DNA from: Hydractinia symbiolongicarpus
Taxonomy: Eukaryota; Cnidaria; Hydrozoa; Anthoathecata; Hydractiniidae
Direction of reading: 5' to 3'
DNA length: 64,000 nt
Assembly (NCBI RefSeq): GCF_029227915.1
Contig: NC_079877.1
Coordinates: forward strand, 11,035,351 to 11,099,350
The notes under the pieces are model-generated. The model made no database searches, was not told where the DNA came from, and saw nothing but the letters and a program-made list of their open reading frames with translations. This document shows positions 11,146 to 23,330 of the stretch, piece by piece (position 1 is the stretch's first letter; each line of letters begins with the position of its first letter). The position numbers were made by a program, and so were the translations under genes.

Positions 11146-11830
11146 ATGGCGGATATGGACGTTGCAATCTACAAATATTTTGAAGATGGTTTAACGTACA
11201 CAGAAATTCTTGAGTTTTTTCGAATTCATCATAATTATAACATGAGTCTGTCCACTTTAAAACGCTGGTTTTGTAGAAAGGGTATGTAAATGCGTTCATT
11301 GGAGGGTATAGGGACTGGTACAAGCTATTCATGACGTACTGTCTGGATGTTGATCCAACATATGATACCGGAGAATTCACAGGGCACTGATATTAGAAAG
11401 ACATTTTTGTAGAGGAAAAGATGCGTGGCAGATTATGAAACATTTGGATCCTGAAGAGGTTGGACTGAGAAAAAGATTATTATTGCATCGCTGTAAATAT
11501 GTAGCGAGTGGGTCAAATGGTGTATGGGATATCGATGACCATGATGAACTAAAACCTTTTGTTTCAGCATACAGGGTCGTACCGATGGATTGATTAGAAT
11601 CTCAACTTAATAACTATGGATTCCCAGTTATCTTAGATGGCATTCGTTACTGTTTTATGCATTTAATTCGACAAGACTCGATTCTATAAAGAGGAATGGA
11701 ATGCTCATATAACGTCTGAAGTTGCAATGATGGCCCTAGTGGTCGTCCTAATGGCCTTTATCAATTAGATTACATACAGAACGTGGAAATCAACGGGATT
11801 GTTTAGTTTAGTCCTGTCGTTGGTGATGTA
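11146..11830 (+). pseudogene. Decayed integrase-core transposon gene
   Basis: An ATG at 11146 opens 47 codons (MADMDVAIYKYFEDGLTYTE, then STLKRWFCRKGM) resembling the N-terminal helix-turn-helix of cellular integrase-core proteins common in aquatic animal genomes. A stop follows, but conserved pieces continue: GKDAWQIMKHLDPEEVGLRK, LLHRCKYVASGSNGVW and DIDDHDELKPF, the last corresponding to the catalytic-core block usually read as WHIDGYDKLKPFG. Further fragments (NYGFPVIL, NDGPSGRPNGLYQLDYIQ) occur up to about 11800. At least three frame breaks or stops separate these pieces, so the copy is dead. Boundaries are approximate. Confidence 0.75.
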
Positions 11831-11911
11831 TCAAACAATTTTCCCCAAAAATTTTCGGAATTTATGGAGTTGTGTATAACGAATAATCGCAAGAAGACGG
11901 CAACCTTTTTG

Positions 11912-12583
11912 TACACCCCATTCACACCTAACAAAACTCGTTAAAATTAAACTGGTTTTATTAAAATTGGTTTTTACAAGTACCATTCACACCTAAAGTT
12001 TAAAATACATTTGCCACGATAAAGAAAAAGATTTAGTGTGCTTAATATTCTGACTTGAAACCTATTTGAAAGGAGTGAAAAATATTCTCTGGTCAGAGTC
12101 ATGAATAAAGTTTATAACTCTGATAACTAGGTTAGCAACACCATAATAGTGTTTCTTGAAAACTTATATAACTGAAAGTTTGCAAGCCAATCACAACAAA
12201 TATCGTCTTTTTACTTTTAAAACTTCGCCTTCAGCTTTATACAGCCTCATGTTTACTTTGCATATTAAAAATAATTTTTTAATATGAATGTGTAGCTAGC
12301 TACTGCTCCTGATTTGCATAACCACTATAATAATTCGACCAGCGTAAAATTCATCATCGAATATAAGTTTAGCTACATTTAATTATTGATATTTTGCTTC
12401 ATTTATCTTCTAATGTCGTGAACAACTTTCTTGTGTTGTACGAGCACACCAGCGGTCGGCCATTTTTGTTTATGTTTATACATGGTTGTCGATAAAACAC
12501 GAATAAAACAATCTCGACAATTGTGAGCATGGTTTTATAAAACCACATTAAAACATGTTTTAACTTTAGGTGTGAATGGGGTA
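11912..12583. mobile_element. Inverted-repeat element with ACCCCATTCACACCTAA ends
   Basis: The left end reads ACCCCATTCACACCTAA from about 11915. The right end, reverse-complemented from about 12582, reads ACCCCATTCACACCTAA as well, followed by partly matching TTAAAAC-type sequence. A third internal copy of CCATTCACACCTAA is at about 11983. The interior of about 670 bp has no transposase-like frame, so this is a non-autonomous element. The target duplication is unclear (TAC on the left, TA on the right). Confidence 0.75.
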
Positions 12584-13480
12584 TAAACTAGGATTTTATT
12601 TGAATTTTTCATTATATTTGAAATACGGGTCAAGAAACGTTCTACATCTGGGCTTTATAGTTCTTACATTGAATGTCATAGATGGTCTATGTTAAACATT
12701 GTAGATGGTATGGTAATAATAATAACAAAAAAGCCAGATAAAAATGTCTTTTTGTGTATGTTTTGTGTGTGTTTCACTACTACATGCATAAAAATGCTCA
12801 AAGTATAGAGGAACCAAAAAAACCCTACAACATCTGCATATATCATGTCCTTTAATAGGACAATGGAAGGACCATATAAAAAAATAAGTCAATACAGAGG
12901 AGAGTTCAGCTCTCAAACAAAGGAAAAATACGTGATAGCCTAGAGATTAAAATGTGATTGTCCGGTTACCTCAACTAATGAAATGTAACAAAAACATTAC
13001 ATCTTTCAAAAGTCAAAATATAGACTCTGGGCTTTTCTACAGTATCTCTTAAAACGTTATTTCAGTATTGCCAAAAAAAAACCTGTAAGTCTTGAACCTC
13101 CGTCCCTTTGTTTCAAATTTTTGAAACTGCTGATTAATGCCTCAAAGCGTTCGTATTTTATTTGAAGTTTTTGCCGTTGTTTAAAATATCTTTGTATTAC
13201 GACTTCCACTTGCATTGCTACTACTACTCTTTCTGCTTCTTATCCTATCTAGGAGATTGCTCAGTCTTCGTTCGATTTGGGGACCTTTTGACTTGTGACT
13301 ATGTTTTGACACATTGTTGTTGTTCGCCTCACTACTTTTACTCTCAGGTTTGTTCTTGTTGTAATTTTCAATTACTTTACGAATTGTTTTTTTTCAATAC
13401 GTTATCTATATTGTTCTTCTTTACCTATCAACAACACCAACACCAAAAAAGCGCGTTGTATTTTTAAAAATGTTTGTCGC
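12584..13480. other. No gene recognised
   Basis: AT-rich. Open frames at 12692-12916 (-) and 13162-13467 (+) are rich in Phe, Tyr, Cys and Leu with no recognisable domain and look like chance frames. Confidence 0.5.
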
Positions 13481-13489
13481 AATCTTGGA

Positions 13490-13655
13490 AAAAACGCGTC
13501 GCATTCACAAAGCGAAACATAAAGTAAAGTGCGCGTAGCAAAAACAATAGTGCGTAGAATTTTTTTAAACAAAGCGAAGCATAAAGTGCGCGTAGGAAAT
13601 ACAATAGCGCATATCATTTTTTTAAACCAATCGAAGCATAAAGTAAAGTGCACGT
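13490..13655 (-). repeat. Three-unit tandem repeat related to the array at 10.8 kb
   Basis: About three units of 55-65 bp containing AAGCGAAGCATAAAG, GTGCGCGTAGCAAAAACAAT and ATTTTTTTAAAC. The core GCGCGTAGCAAAA is the reverse complement of the TTTTGCTACGCGC core at 10815-11076. The two arrays flank the integrase remnant in opposite orientations. Confidence 0.7.
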
Positions 13656-15099
13656 GGTCACACATCACGCTCTTAAAGAATTTATATCTATTTGGGTGAG
13701 TAAGGCTATTCGCTCTCAAAACAAAGAATTTCCCGGTAATGATCACGTGAGTAAATAACAATAGAAATAATCAATCATAAAGGAAATTTATTTGCGGCCC
13801 AGCGTAATTTTTTCCACCTCATTTTATTTCTCAGTGGTAAAAATGAATTACGCTGGGTCCACCGGGCTAGAAAATATACGGTTAGATATACCGACAACGA
13901 ATATTTTAAGCTTGGTAAAATTGTATGGAAGTTAAAGTTAAATTAGTGCAAAATCGTATACTAAAATGAAACAAAAAAATTCTTCGAGAATAATTGCTCT
14001 GGGTAATTCTAAACGTGATTTGTTTTATGAAGAAATATGTTCTTATTGTGTTCTTGATTTTTGAATCACAGCCATAACATTCTCATATAACTTAGGCCTA
14101 TAAAAACCTAATACATCAATTTTTAATAACTTTACATGTGCTGAAGTGACAACTGTGTGCGTACACCAGCTCCCTCAATCTATGGCAGCATTCAGCTTTT
14201 TACCAGCGGGACGCAGTTGTCTGTTTATCAGCTACAGGGTGTATAACTAGTTTATTAAATCAAATTCAAGGTGATTTAATGAGTAATACAATGACCAAGG
14301 TTTTTTATTAATTTTTCAAGCCTTGAAGACCTTAAAACTGCTATCATAACTGAATTAATTTATCTTTGAAATATGTCACTGAAACGTGTCATGAAAAAAA
14401 TGATGTTTTGGTAAACATTTAAAGTACAAGTAACCCATTCCAAACTTTCTTAAAAAGTTAATCTAAATTTCAAAGATCGTAAGGCCCACTTGTTCAACTT
14501 CGAATTTTTAAGCGATTTGGCCATGCTATACATCCTGAGCTACCATGGCCACATCGCCATTGCCTCGTAAAGTGATCCCGCATTTTGACAAATCCCGCTT
14601 GTTTTTCATAATGGCGGAGATATTATGCCGTCATAGATTCTCTTAAATTTAGAGGGCTGATACACGCTTTTTCTTATTGTCAAATTAATACGAATCACAA
14701 CTGAAAATAAACATTATTGAAGATCTCTATGATCACAAAGTGCTTTGCTCGACATTTTAGAATGTAAAACATTTTAGAAAGTAAACGGTGTGGATATCTA
14801 TGATGACAAAGTGCTTTGCTCGAAATTTTAGAATGTAAAACATTTTAGAAAGTAAACGGTGTGGATTTCATGGTGAACTAAAAAGTTTCAAAAAACGTTT
14901 ATAAAAATAAAACATGCGGCAAAAAAAAAACCTCAAAAAATTACAAAGTCCTAGGAACTACATACAGAACTAGATTAAATTTACAATTATATAATAGACT
15001 GCACTAGACGGCCTCACGACTATACAACATCAAAATCAACTATATTTATAAAAATTACCTATGTGCAAAACGTCTACATACAAACTCGCCAGCCATTTT
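13656..15099. other. Intergenic region with a hairpin and a 71 bp tandem duplication
   Basis: A hairpin at about 13798-13858 has arms CCCAGCGTAATT and AATTACGCTGGG. At 14723-14793 and 14794-14864 are two adjacent copies of a 71 bp unit (beginning ATCTCTATGATCACAAAGTG) differing at only a few positions. No coding exon was recognised. Confidence 0.6.
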
Positions 15100-18000
15100 T
15101 TAGTTGTTCTTTTTCTCAAAAAACATGAAATCCTAAAACAAAATAATGATGAAAACAAACAAAAGTTTAAAACAAAAATAAGATTCACGAAAACTATCCT
15201 TAACTTTTTTTCATCTTATGAGCGATTCTAACTTTTAAAAATGTTGCTTTTAACAACCTAGATCACCATAAAAAACCTTTTTTATTTCGTCTCGCCTAGT
15301 CTAAGGTTGCCTACAGACTTGTTTCTTATAAAAACAACGTGTATTTATCATAGCTTTGCACAACCGACACCCCCAAACTGATATTCAAACTTACAACGAG
15401 AAAGCAAGTGCCTAACATCACAGCTTTCATTTTTACATCCAAATCCATGGGAACTAAAAACAAAAACATTTTTTGCAAATCACGTATGTGTATGTATATG
15501 TCATTTTATGTCATGTCTTCAGAAAAAACAATGTTTAATATTGTTTGGTTCTATCTCATATAATTTAAACAACAAAGTATATAACATACAAGTTACACTG
15601 AACGTATCAGCATCTGTGAAGCATTCCGTACCACAGCCCACCCACTGTTTCGTGATGGCACCAACTACAGTACCACCGTCCATTGATAACACCTAAATGG
15701 AAAATTGTGGATGTTGAGTGATCATTTTCGAGTAAATTACTAAACCTAGCCGGTAAAGAGAAGTTAAAATTCACAAAATAGAGTAATATTTAGATATTCT
15801 GATTATCATTCATACCACCAACTAAACTTTCACTTTGAGGGCTTAAAAACAATGTATGGATGAGATCTTTTCTGAAACTAATAAGGAAACATTTTTATTT
15901 TACGTAAGTTTTAAAGTGGATAAATTCTATACCTAACAAATTTTATTTAGGAGAAATATATAAATAAACCTAAATAATTAAACTTTGCGAAATTGCGGAC
16001 AAAAACAAGAAGCGAACGCGCCTTAAAGAATCACGCTGTTGATGATGATTTTCAGAAAGAAAACAAAATCGCAATAGATGGGTAGGTAATTTAGACCCGG
16101 TATATTACCCATGGTGAATGATAGAGAAAAACAATACTTCTATACAGCCCAATAAATTTCAACTTACTGGGGTGACATCTAAACCGGGGGTGGGAGAAGG
16201 AAAACAAATGGAGGGATGAAAGTGGCTTCTATTGAAAGCAAGCTGTAACATACAAATGTGTTTTTCCACTAGGAAAAATCTTACAGGAAAATGAAATCAA
16301 TTGGATTGTAATGATGGGAAACAATGAAATAAATTGAAACATTGACAAAAATGAACATTCAATAAATAAAACTATTTATCTGTTTAAATCAAGATTTTAA
16401 GGCTACAAACCTCAAATTGAACATCGCTACCACAGCTGATTGGCAAACATGGACCTCGAATCAGTAACTGAGGTGTTCGATTCGCATCACAAATTTCAAG
16501 CTTTTGTTCCCAAAGTGACCATCTGATAAGAAATCACATTTACTTATTAATACACATGAAAGTATATATAAAACTCAGGCACACAAAGGTTGTATTAAGT
16601 TTCTTAATAGTATATATTGCATCGTAGCCTTCAGGTTGCCATTACAAGAAAGTATGATTGATTGATCATCCAGATTAGCTACATAATAAAACATTATATG
16701 CACTAGATAAATTTTCTTCAGCATAAATTTTGTGTTTGATATTTTTGGGAAATATATTGCTAGTGTTTGAGAAGTATAGAAGTTTCGCAGACAAGCGATT
16801 GAGAAATAAAAATACATTGGTACAAAATGCCATTAACTTAATGATTACGTCCGAAGGTAATTGACATTCTAGTATATGTTGTATCACTCCCTCAATATAT
16901 TTTTGTCATGAATATATGGCTATGGGAATAACCATTTCATTGTAAAGTAGTAGGGACATACATGAAGGAAATACAATAGCAGATTATTGTTTACATTTAT
17001 TTTTTGTCATCATAAGTGCCACCATGGATAAAGTTCATGGCAGTGAAGTTTTGCTGTCATAATTCAAAATCGGCATTAGTATTAAATGACGGAAAATTGA
17101 GGTTCAAGTACATAACCATGCATTTCAACAGAATATTCATATTGCGTATTTCCCCAAGCCAGTGGTCATGGTGAAGATAAACATAAGCTAACTTTAATAT
17201 TTGATTTTTTCATTTACCCATTTCTTTTAACCCCCTGTATCAATAGGGTATAGACCTTAATAAGTTAGAATTTTTTTGTGGAGGATTTCATTTCATGTTA
17301 TAGAATTAAAAACAATAAAGCTATTTATACTTTTGTACGCAGTAACCAACAACTTCACCAGGAGGGGCTTGAATTTCAATTTCTTGTAAACAACAATAAC
17401 AACAACATCCTTGGCATCTCAACGGTCGGCTTAGATGGATGACCTCACGTTGAAAGTTGTCCAATATTTTCATTTCAAATGGACGACCTGGTCCACAGCA
17501 ATATCGTGTGCAACAATCAGTATCTTAAAAAATAGAAAATAATATCATACAAGAATAATATGAATAACAATACAAGCTTTTTACTGAGCATGAATTTTTT
17601 TTCTTAATATAGTTCAAAACAAGTTGGCAACTTTACATAACAGCAATGTAATAACAAATAATAACAATAATAACACACCTTCCATAGCAAAGTAGACTGC
17701 TTGTCCCAAAGTGTTTGTGATTCGGTATTTGTTGTTTGTCTCCCATCCAGTAAAAACTATGAGAAAACATCAAAAAAATACCATTATATTTACATAAGCG
17801 ATACATACATATTTTAAAAGTAAACTGTAATAATTCTAAATGTAGATTGAAATGACATCTTAAAAAAAACATACGGTATAGTATTATTGTATTAATTGAG
17901 TGCCTTTTTTAATAAAGGTGCTCTATCGAGCAGAACTGCTCATTTTAGTGAATATGGTGCTTGAAAAATACCACAACTACCAAAAAAAAAAAAACGGTAA

Positions 18001-20970
18001 AAAAAGACTTGATGGAAAAGAATTTGAGTTTAGAACAAACACAATCTAGAATGGATTGGAAAAAGGTCATTAATATACCATCCAACCAATGCTAGCATAG
18101 AAAACAGACAGTAAACAGAAAATGCAAGTTATTACAATTAATAACAAGTTTTTTTCAAAATAATTTCAAAAAAGCAATAAGCAATTGATTTATAGAGCAT
18201 TGCTTTATCTATAGTTGAATGTGGCACTAAAATAACACCAATAATATTGCACTGCATTGGCCTTATTTTTCCCCATCAAATTGTCCTACATAAACCATAA
18301 GGTGTGCATAGAGGCTATGGATTTGGGAGCAGAAATAAGGAAGGGGAGAGATTGCTTGAGTTTGGAATGGCAACGGACATGGTGGTTTGCAACACACCAT
18401 TCAGTAAGAGACAGAGTAGGCTGATAACATATGAGTCAGGTGGTTGTAAGACACAGAGAGATTACTTCCTGGTTAGAAAGTCAGACAAGAAAGTGGTGAA
18501 GGACGTGAAAGTTATATCAGGGGAAGAGTGTGTTTCCCAGCATAGGTTGCTGGTTTGTGATATTATCTTGAAGAGTGTTAAAGAGGCCAAGGGAAAGTAC
18601 AGGCCCCGTCGAAAAGTCTGGAAGCTGAAGGAAGAGATTGTAGCAAGACAATTTAGTGCAAAAGTTTAGCAGTTAGCCCACAATAGTCAATGTGATAGTG
18701 ACAATGTTGAAAGTACTTGGACTACTTTGAAGAATTGTCTTCTAGAAGCTTCTGATGATACCTGTGGGTGGACGAAAGGACCAGCTAGACATAGACAGAC
18801 CTGGTGGTGGAATAATGAGGTTGACCAGTGTATAAAGGAAAAGAGGAAACTTTGGAAAGAGTGGAAGTCAGGTGGTAGTAAAAATATTTACTTAGAAGCT
18901 AAGCGTCGCGCTCGTACAGCAGTGTATAAGGCAAAATCAGAAGCAGAGAGAAACAAATTTGCAGATGTGTTAAGAAGGGAAGACCAGCACAATGAGGTAT
19001 TCAAGATAGCAAAGCAAATGAAGAAGACTAATCAAGATGTTGTAGGTGAGAAGTGTATACGTAATGATGAAGGTGTTTTGGCTAGCACAGAGGAGGAGAA
19101 AAGGGTAGCTTGGAAGAATCATTATCAGAGGTTGCTGAACACTGAGTTTGATTGGGACAAGGATAATTTGTCTGATGATGATGTTGTAGAAGGGCCAGCT
19201 ATGCAGATCAAGACATAATGGCTAGTGGAGGCTATTAGGAAATTGAAGATTGGCAAGGCTGCAGGAGTATCAGGTATTGTTGCAGAGATGGTAAAAGCAT
19301 CTGGATATATTGGAGTTGAGCTTATTACAAGTCTTGCTAACCAGATTATAAAGGATGGTGCTATTCCGAGTGAGTGGCAGTCGAGTGTAATAGTGAATTG
19401 TTTCAAGGGCAAGGGTGGTGCATTAGAAAGGGGTAACTATAGAGGTTTGAAGTTGGTTGATCAAGTAATAAAAGTTATTGAAAGAGTGATTGATAAATTA
19501 CTTAGAGAAAGAATTGATATAGATAAGATGCAATTTGGTTTTGTTCCAGGGCGTGGCACTACAGATGCAATATTTTTACTCAGACAGCTTCAGGAAAAGT
19601 ATTTAGGAAAGAGAAAGAATCTCTATTTTGCCTTTGTAGATTTAGAGAAAGCTTTTGATAGAGTGCCACGTAAAGTTATTTGGTGGGCTATGAGAAAATT
19701 AGGTGTGGATGAGTGGCTAGTTACGATGGTACAGTCTATGTACAGCAATACTAGAAGTCGTGTCAGGATTAACGATTCACTTAGTGATGAATTTAGTGTA
19801 AATGTTGGTGTACATCAGGGTTCTGTACTTAGTCCTTTGTTGTTTATTCTAGTCTTAGAAGCGCTGTCGATGGAGTTCAGAACAGGTTGTTCATGGGAGG
19901 TATTGTATGCAGATGATTTGGTTCTCATAGCAGAGTCGATGGAAGAATTAGTTGAAAAGTTTGAGAAGTGGAAGAAAGGACTAGAAGAGAAAGGGCTAAA
20001 GGTAAACACAGCAAAGTCTAAAGTCATGATTAGTAGCATTGCAGCCAAGTGTGACCTTGTAGTTGGAAAATGGCCTTGTGGAGTTTGCAGAAAAGGGGTT
20101 GGTAGAAACTCAATTTTTTGTCAGACTTGCAAGCAGCCAAGTGTGACCTTGTAGTTGGAAAATGGCCTTGTGGAGTTTGCAGGAAAGGGGTTGGTAGTAA
20201 CTCAATTTTTTGTCAGACTTGCAAGGATTGGGTACATAAGAAGTGCAGTGGTATTAGTGGAAGGTTAAGAGCTGACATACAGTTTGTATGCAAGCGTTGC
20301 AAAGGTGAGATTATAGAGAATGAAGTATTTCCAGCTTTAATGATGAACAGTGGCTCGTTAGAGATAGTTGAGAACTTCTGTTACTTAGGTGATATGTTGG
20401 GCAGTGAAGGGGGTGTTAAAAGAAGTGTTACTTGCAGGATAGGTTCTGCTTGGAAAAAGTTCAGAGAGTTACTTCCTTTGTTGACTAGCAGAGTCCTGTC
20501 AATTGAGGTAAAAGGTAGGTTGTATGAGGCCTGTGTAAGAAGTGTTATGTTGTACAGTAGTGAGACATGGGCAGTGAAGCAGGAAGATCTTGACCGTTTA
20601 GAAAGGAATGATATGAGAATGGTTAGGTGGATGTGTAACGCCAGTCTGAGAGACAGAAAGAGTTCAGATGAGCTAAGAAGCAGGCTAAGTCTCCGTAGAA
20701 TTAAAGATGTTATCCAGATAAGAAGATTGAACTGGCTGGGGCACTTGGAAAGAATGGAGGAGGATAATTGGGTAAGAAAGTATAGAGACTTGATAGTTCC
20801 TGGGGCAAAGCCCAGAGGCAGACCAAGAAAGACTTGGCAGGAGGTTATAAGGACAGACTTGATACAGAGGAAGTTGAGTTTAGATCTAACACAGTCTAGA
20901 TCAGATTGGAAGGTCATTAATATACCCCGTCCAACCCATGCTAGCATGGAAAACTGACGTTAAGCCGAGA

Positions 20971-21002
<32 letters not shown>

Positions 21003-22546
21003 ACTGCATTTCATTTTGGTATATCATCAAAAAATATATGATTTGAGAAAAGATCATGGTAAATAGTGTGACAAAGAAAGAATTTTAAAAAAGTGAATGA
21101 CTTCAGGTTACAAAGTCCTACAAAAAAAATTGAGCATTAGTGTAAAATTATTTTTTTACTTTAGTATATAGTTCACAATTTTGCTTCTAGTGTCTTTTTT
21201 TACATAATTTTTATATTAATTCATAATAATACAGCTCTAAAAGGTATTTTATATTAAATGTAACATGATTTTTTTAACCTTCGAAGGAAGCCTTGAATTT
21301 TTTACCATCTATATAATAATACGCCAGTTCTGTCTGTCTGTGACTTTTGCATAGTTGAATATATTCTTCACCTTTTCTTTGATAAAGTCTGTAAAACATC
21401 TCCCATAAAATTGTTCTGTAATTTACCAAACTTTAACGTTAAAATAATATCAACGTCAAAGGAAAGTATATTAAATTAATGAAGCCATTACAGTGCACTT
21501 AAAACTTTGAGGCCAAATAACTTGGAAACAAGGTAGTGACGTCAATGATTCTTCACCGTGTGGGTAACTAGGGACCACCTAGGACCAATTTGGGTAATTT
21601 TCCCAACTCTGGGTCCCCCAAATCCGTTTCGGAACAGACGGGTTAGTGACGTCATTAAAAAACCTTTAAACCCCAATATTACTGCAACCGTTTGTCAAAA
21701 GTACCTGATGTTATACATTTTCTTGATCAGCGTTCCAAGATCTTTACAATAAAGCAATGGGTATGCAAATTTCCAAAAAAATAATTTTTGTCTTTTTGCA
21801 GGTCTTTGCTGACGTCACAAAATTTTAAACACCTTATATCTCCTTGACCGTTCATCAAAAGCAAATGATTCTATACATTATTTTGCTCAGAATTTCGAGC
21901 TCTACACAATAGAGGCAACATGAAATCAAGGCTCTAAATTATTTTTTTGTGGATGGGTTTGTGCTAAGGTCATCAAAATTTAAATGACGCTTCTTTTTCA
22001 TTTTTATCCTGCCTCAGTGGATTTTTCAATTATAGCTATGGTTTATTTAAAATGCAAGGCCAGAAGATATACATACTTTCCAACATTTCCAGAATTTGTT
22101 TTATAACAAGTTGATCCACTTGCACGAGATACTCCAAACCTGGTGGGCAGCCAAGTGGTATTTGTACTTGTGGAGAAGGCATCCATTGAACACCACCAAC
22201 TAAAATAGATTTGAAATAGCAGAACAAAAAGCATTTGAATATTAGGGTTCTTATCGTTTCATATTCATGTGTGCACTTGAGGCATTTCCTGTAGATCTTC
22301 AAAACCAGATTTTACTCTGGACAAACATTAAAATCGCAGGGGTCTTCTTGTTTCAACCTTAACTTTCTCACATTAAAATCACTTTATAAAATTAAATCTA
22401 TAATATCAAATCTATGTGTTGAAGATCCTGACCAAATTATGTACAAAGTAAAGATGACCAGAACAACAAGTATACATTTGCCATTACTTACCAACGTGCT
22501 GGACTTGTTGAGGTTGTTCAGATACAACATTGGTCTTATCACTCAT
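15100..22546 (-). CDS. PLSCR: Phospholipid scramblase, short paralog (PLSCR-B)
   Basis: Eight minus-strand exons: 22546-22492, 22199-22077, 17756-17679, 17523-17331, 16522-16411, 15692-15590, 15453-15395, 15132-15100. All have GT-AG borders and compatible phases and give 251 residues. Scramblases mediate calcium-dependent, ATP-independent lipid movement or act as palmitoylated membrane regulators. Visible family marks: GCPPGLEYL near the start of the barrel; [18 protein letters not shown]; a cysteine cluster CCCYCC (about 125-130), the likely palmitoylation site; a calcium-loop-like [12 protein letters not shown] (about 214-225); and a C-terminal hydrophobic helix [17 protein letters not shown]. 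The N-terminus is only 18 residues before the conserved domain ([18 protein letters not shown]) and lacks the proline-rich segment of its neighbour. Intron 2 is 4.3 kb and contains an antisense LINE, a LINE scrap and part of a dispersed repeat. Exons 3-7 match the upstream paralog in length exactly, indicating tandem duplication. Confidence 0.94.
18008..18118 (+). mobile_element. LINE 3' end scrap
   Basis: GACTTGATGGAAAAGAATTT through ACCAATGCTAGCATAGAAAA matches the last ~110 bases of the LINE ending at 21000, with several substitutions. It lies in intron 2 of PLSCR-B about 190 bp upstream of the larger LINE copy, same orientation. It is a separate, older fragment. Confidence 0.8.
18302..21000 (+). 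mobile_element. Non-LTR retrotransposon (LINE), 5'-truncated, few lesions
   Basis: Encodes the end of an APE-type endonuclease (18304-18669, containing [20 protein letters not shown]), a linker (to about 19215), reverse transcriptase (from about 19225, with [48 protein letters not shown] and the catalytic YADD at 19906-19917), a Cys/His finger ([22 protein letters not shown]), and the basic tail [14 protein letters not shown]. It ends in an ATG-repeat tail (20971-21000), typical of LINEs with microsatellite tails. Lesions: CAG to TAG at 18667 (the copy at 31 kb keeps CAG), a stop near 19216, and a 92 bp tandem duplication that shifts the frame at 20133. The 5' end is lost inside the endonuclease. 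It lies antisense in intron 2 of PLSCR-B. The clade is not assigned with confidence. Confidence 0.93.
20041..20224 (+). repeat. 92 bp tandem duplication inside the LINE finger region
   Basis: Positions 20041-20132 and 20133-20224 are near-identical copies beginning GCAGCCAAGTGTGACCTTGT. The LINE copy at 33.2 kb has only one unit, so the duplication is specific to this copy. As 92 is not a multiple of three, it breaks the reading frame between reverse transcriptase and the zinc finger. Confidence 0.9.
21304..21960 (+). repeat. Dispersed repeat A, copy 1, with internal repeated unit
   Basis: Begins near TATATAATAATACGCCAGTT and contains CGTTTCGGAACAGACGGGTT, TGACGTCATTAAAAAACCTTTAAA, then CTGCAACCGTTTGTCAAAAG. 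The second half (about 21815-21925) repeats the same arrangement in diverged form (CTTGACCGTTCATCAAAAGC, CTATACATT, TGCTCAG, CTCTACACAATAGAGGCAAC). Copies are at 23815-24085 and 61335-61520. No protein is encoded. Confidence 0.7.
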
Positions 22547-22784
22547 TGTTATATGTATAGCTATATCTAAAAAAGTATATGTTGTTGTAAAAACCCGTCC
22601 CTTTTGTTTCGTGCACATGGACACATTTTTTATAAATCAGAAGCAAAAAAAACTGCTGAGATTGCAAAGTGACCCAAACTCATGACATTTTTCCGACTAC
22701 ATTATTCCTTGGGATCTTCGGCCCACCTTTTCCCCATAGTTCTCTTTTAATACGACGTTGATACTCCGACAAGACGACTTCGTA

Positions 22785-23330
22785 GCAACAGGACAGAGCC
22801 GTAAGAGCCCCAGGGGCTATGTTGGGTCGTAGTTACTCGGGGGGTGTCTAACGGTTTCGTTGGACTCTTTGCTTTTTTGATGGTTATCATTTATAATGCT
22901 TTTATTTTATACTCAGTGGTTTAAAATGAATCACTTCCGTAATTTTTAGAGTAAAAGCTCGAGGCAGGGGGGGGGGGGGGGGGGATTGTGGGGAGCTTAA
23001 CCCTTTTTATTGTGTTTATTACACATTTCCGTCCCCAGAGCTCTTTGAGATAAAACCTCACTTTCCGAGGTATATCTCAAAAGCTCTAGGGTCAAGAATG
23101 GTATTTACACTGTGTTATTCTCTCTTCTTCCAAGCTTAACCCAAACACCTTTTATTGTCATGATTTCGCTAGCATCAAAAACTGCAACGCCGTTTTGAAA
23201 AGCAGATAGTCCTAGGGAAGAAGTTGCGCATTTTTCGTCCCCAGAGCAAATCGAGTTTATCTCAAAGAGCTCTGAGATAAAAGATTTGAGATAAAAGAGT
23301 TCTTTGTACCTTCAGGGAATTTATTTTTGC
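22785..23330. repeat. Cluster of CGTCCCCAGAGCTC palindromic repeats and a poly-G tract
   Basis: Two elements of the CGTCCCCAGAGCTCTTTGAG family lie at about 23027-23101 and 23229-23320, each partly self-complementary through GAGATAAA and TTTATCTC. A run of 18 G is at 22967-22984. A GC-rich stretch (about 22785-22855) resembles other short repeats in the window. There is no gene here; the region separates the two scramblase genes. Confidence 0.65.

Noticed and set aside
10740-11289. Three overlapping ORFs of 126-172 codons on the plus strand
   Set aside because: They are products of the short-unit minisatellite, which is free of stops in all three frames; only the last ~47 codons resemble a protein (the integrase remnant).
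13162-13467. 101-codon plus-strand ORF rich in Tyr, Cys and Phe
   Set aside because: Composition follows a pyrimidine-rich stretch; no signal peptide, domain or splice evidence.
20381-20947. 188-codon minus-strand ORF
   Set aside because: It is the exact antisense of the LINE C-terminal coding region.
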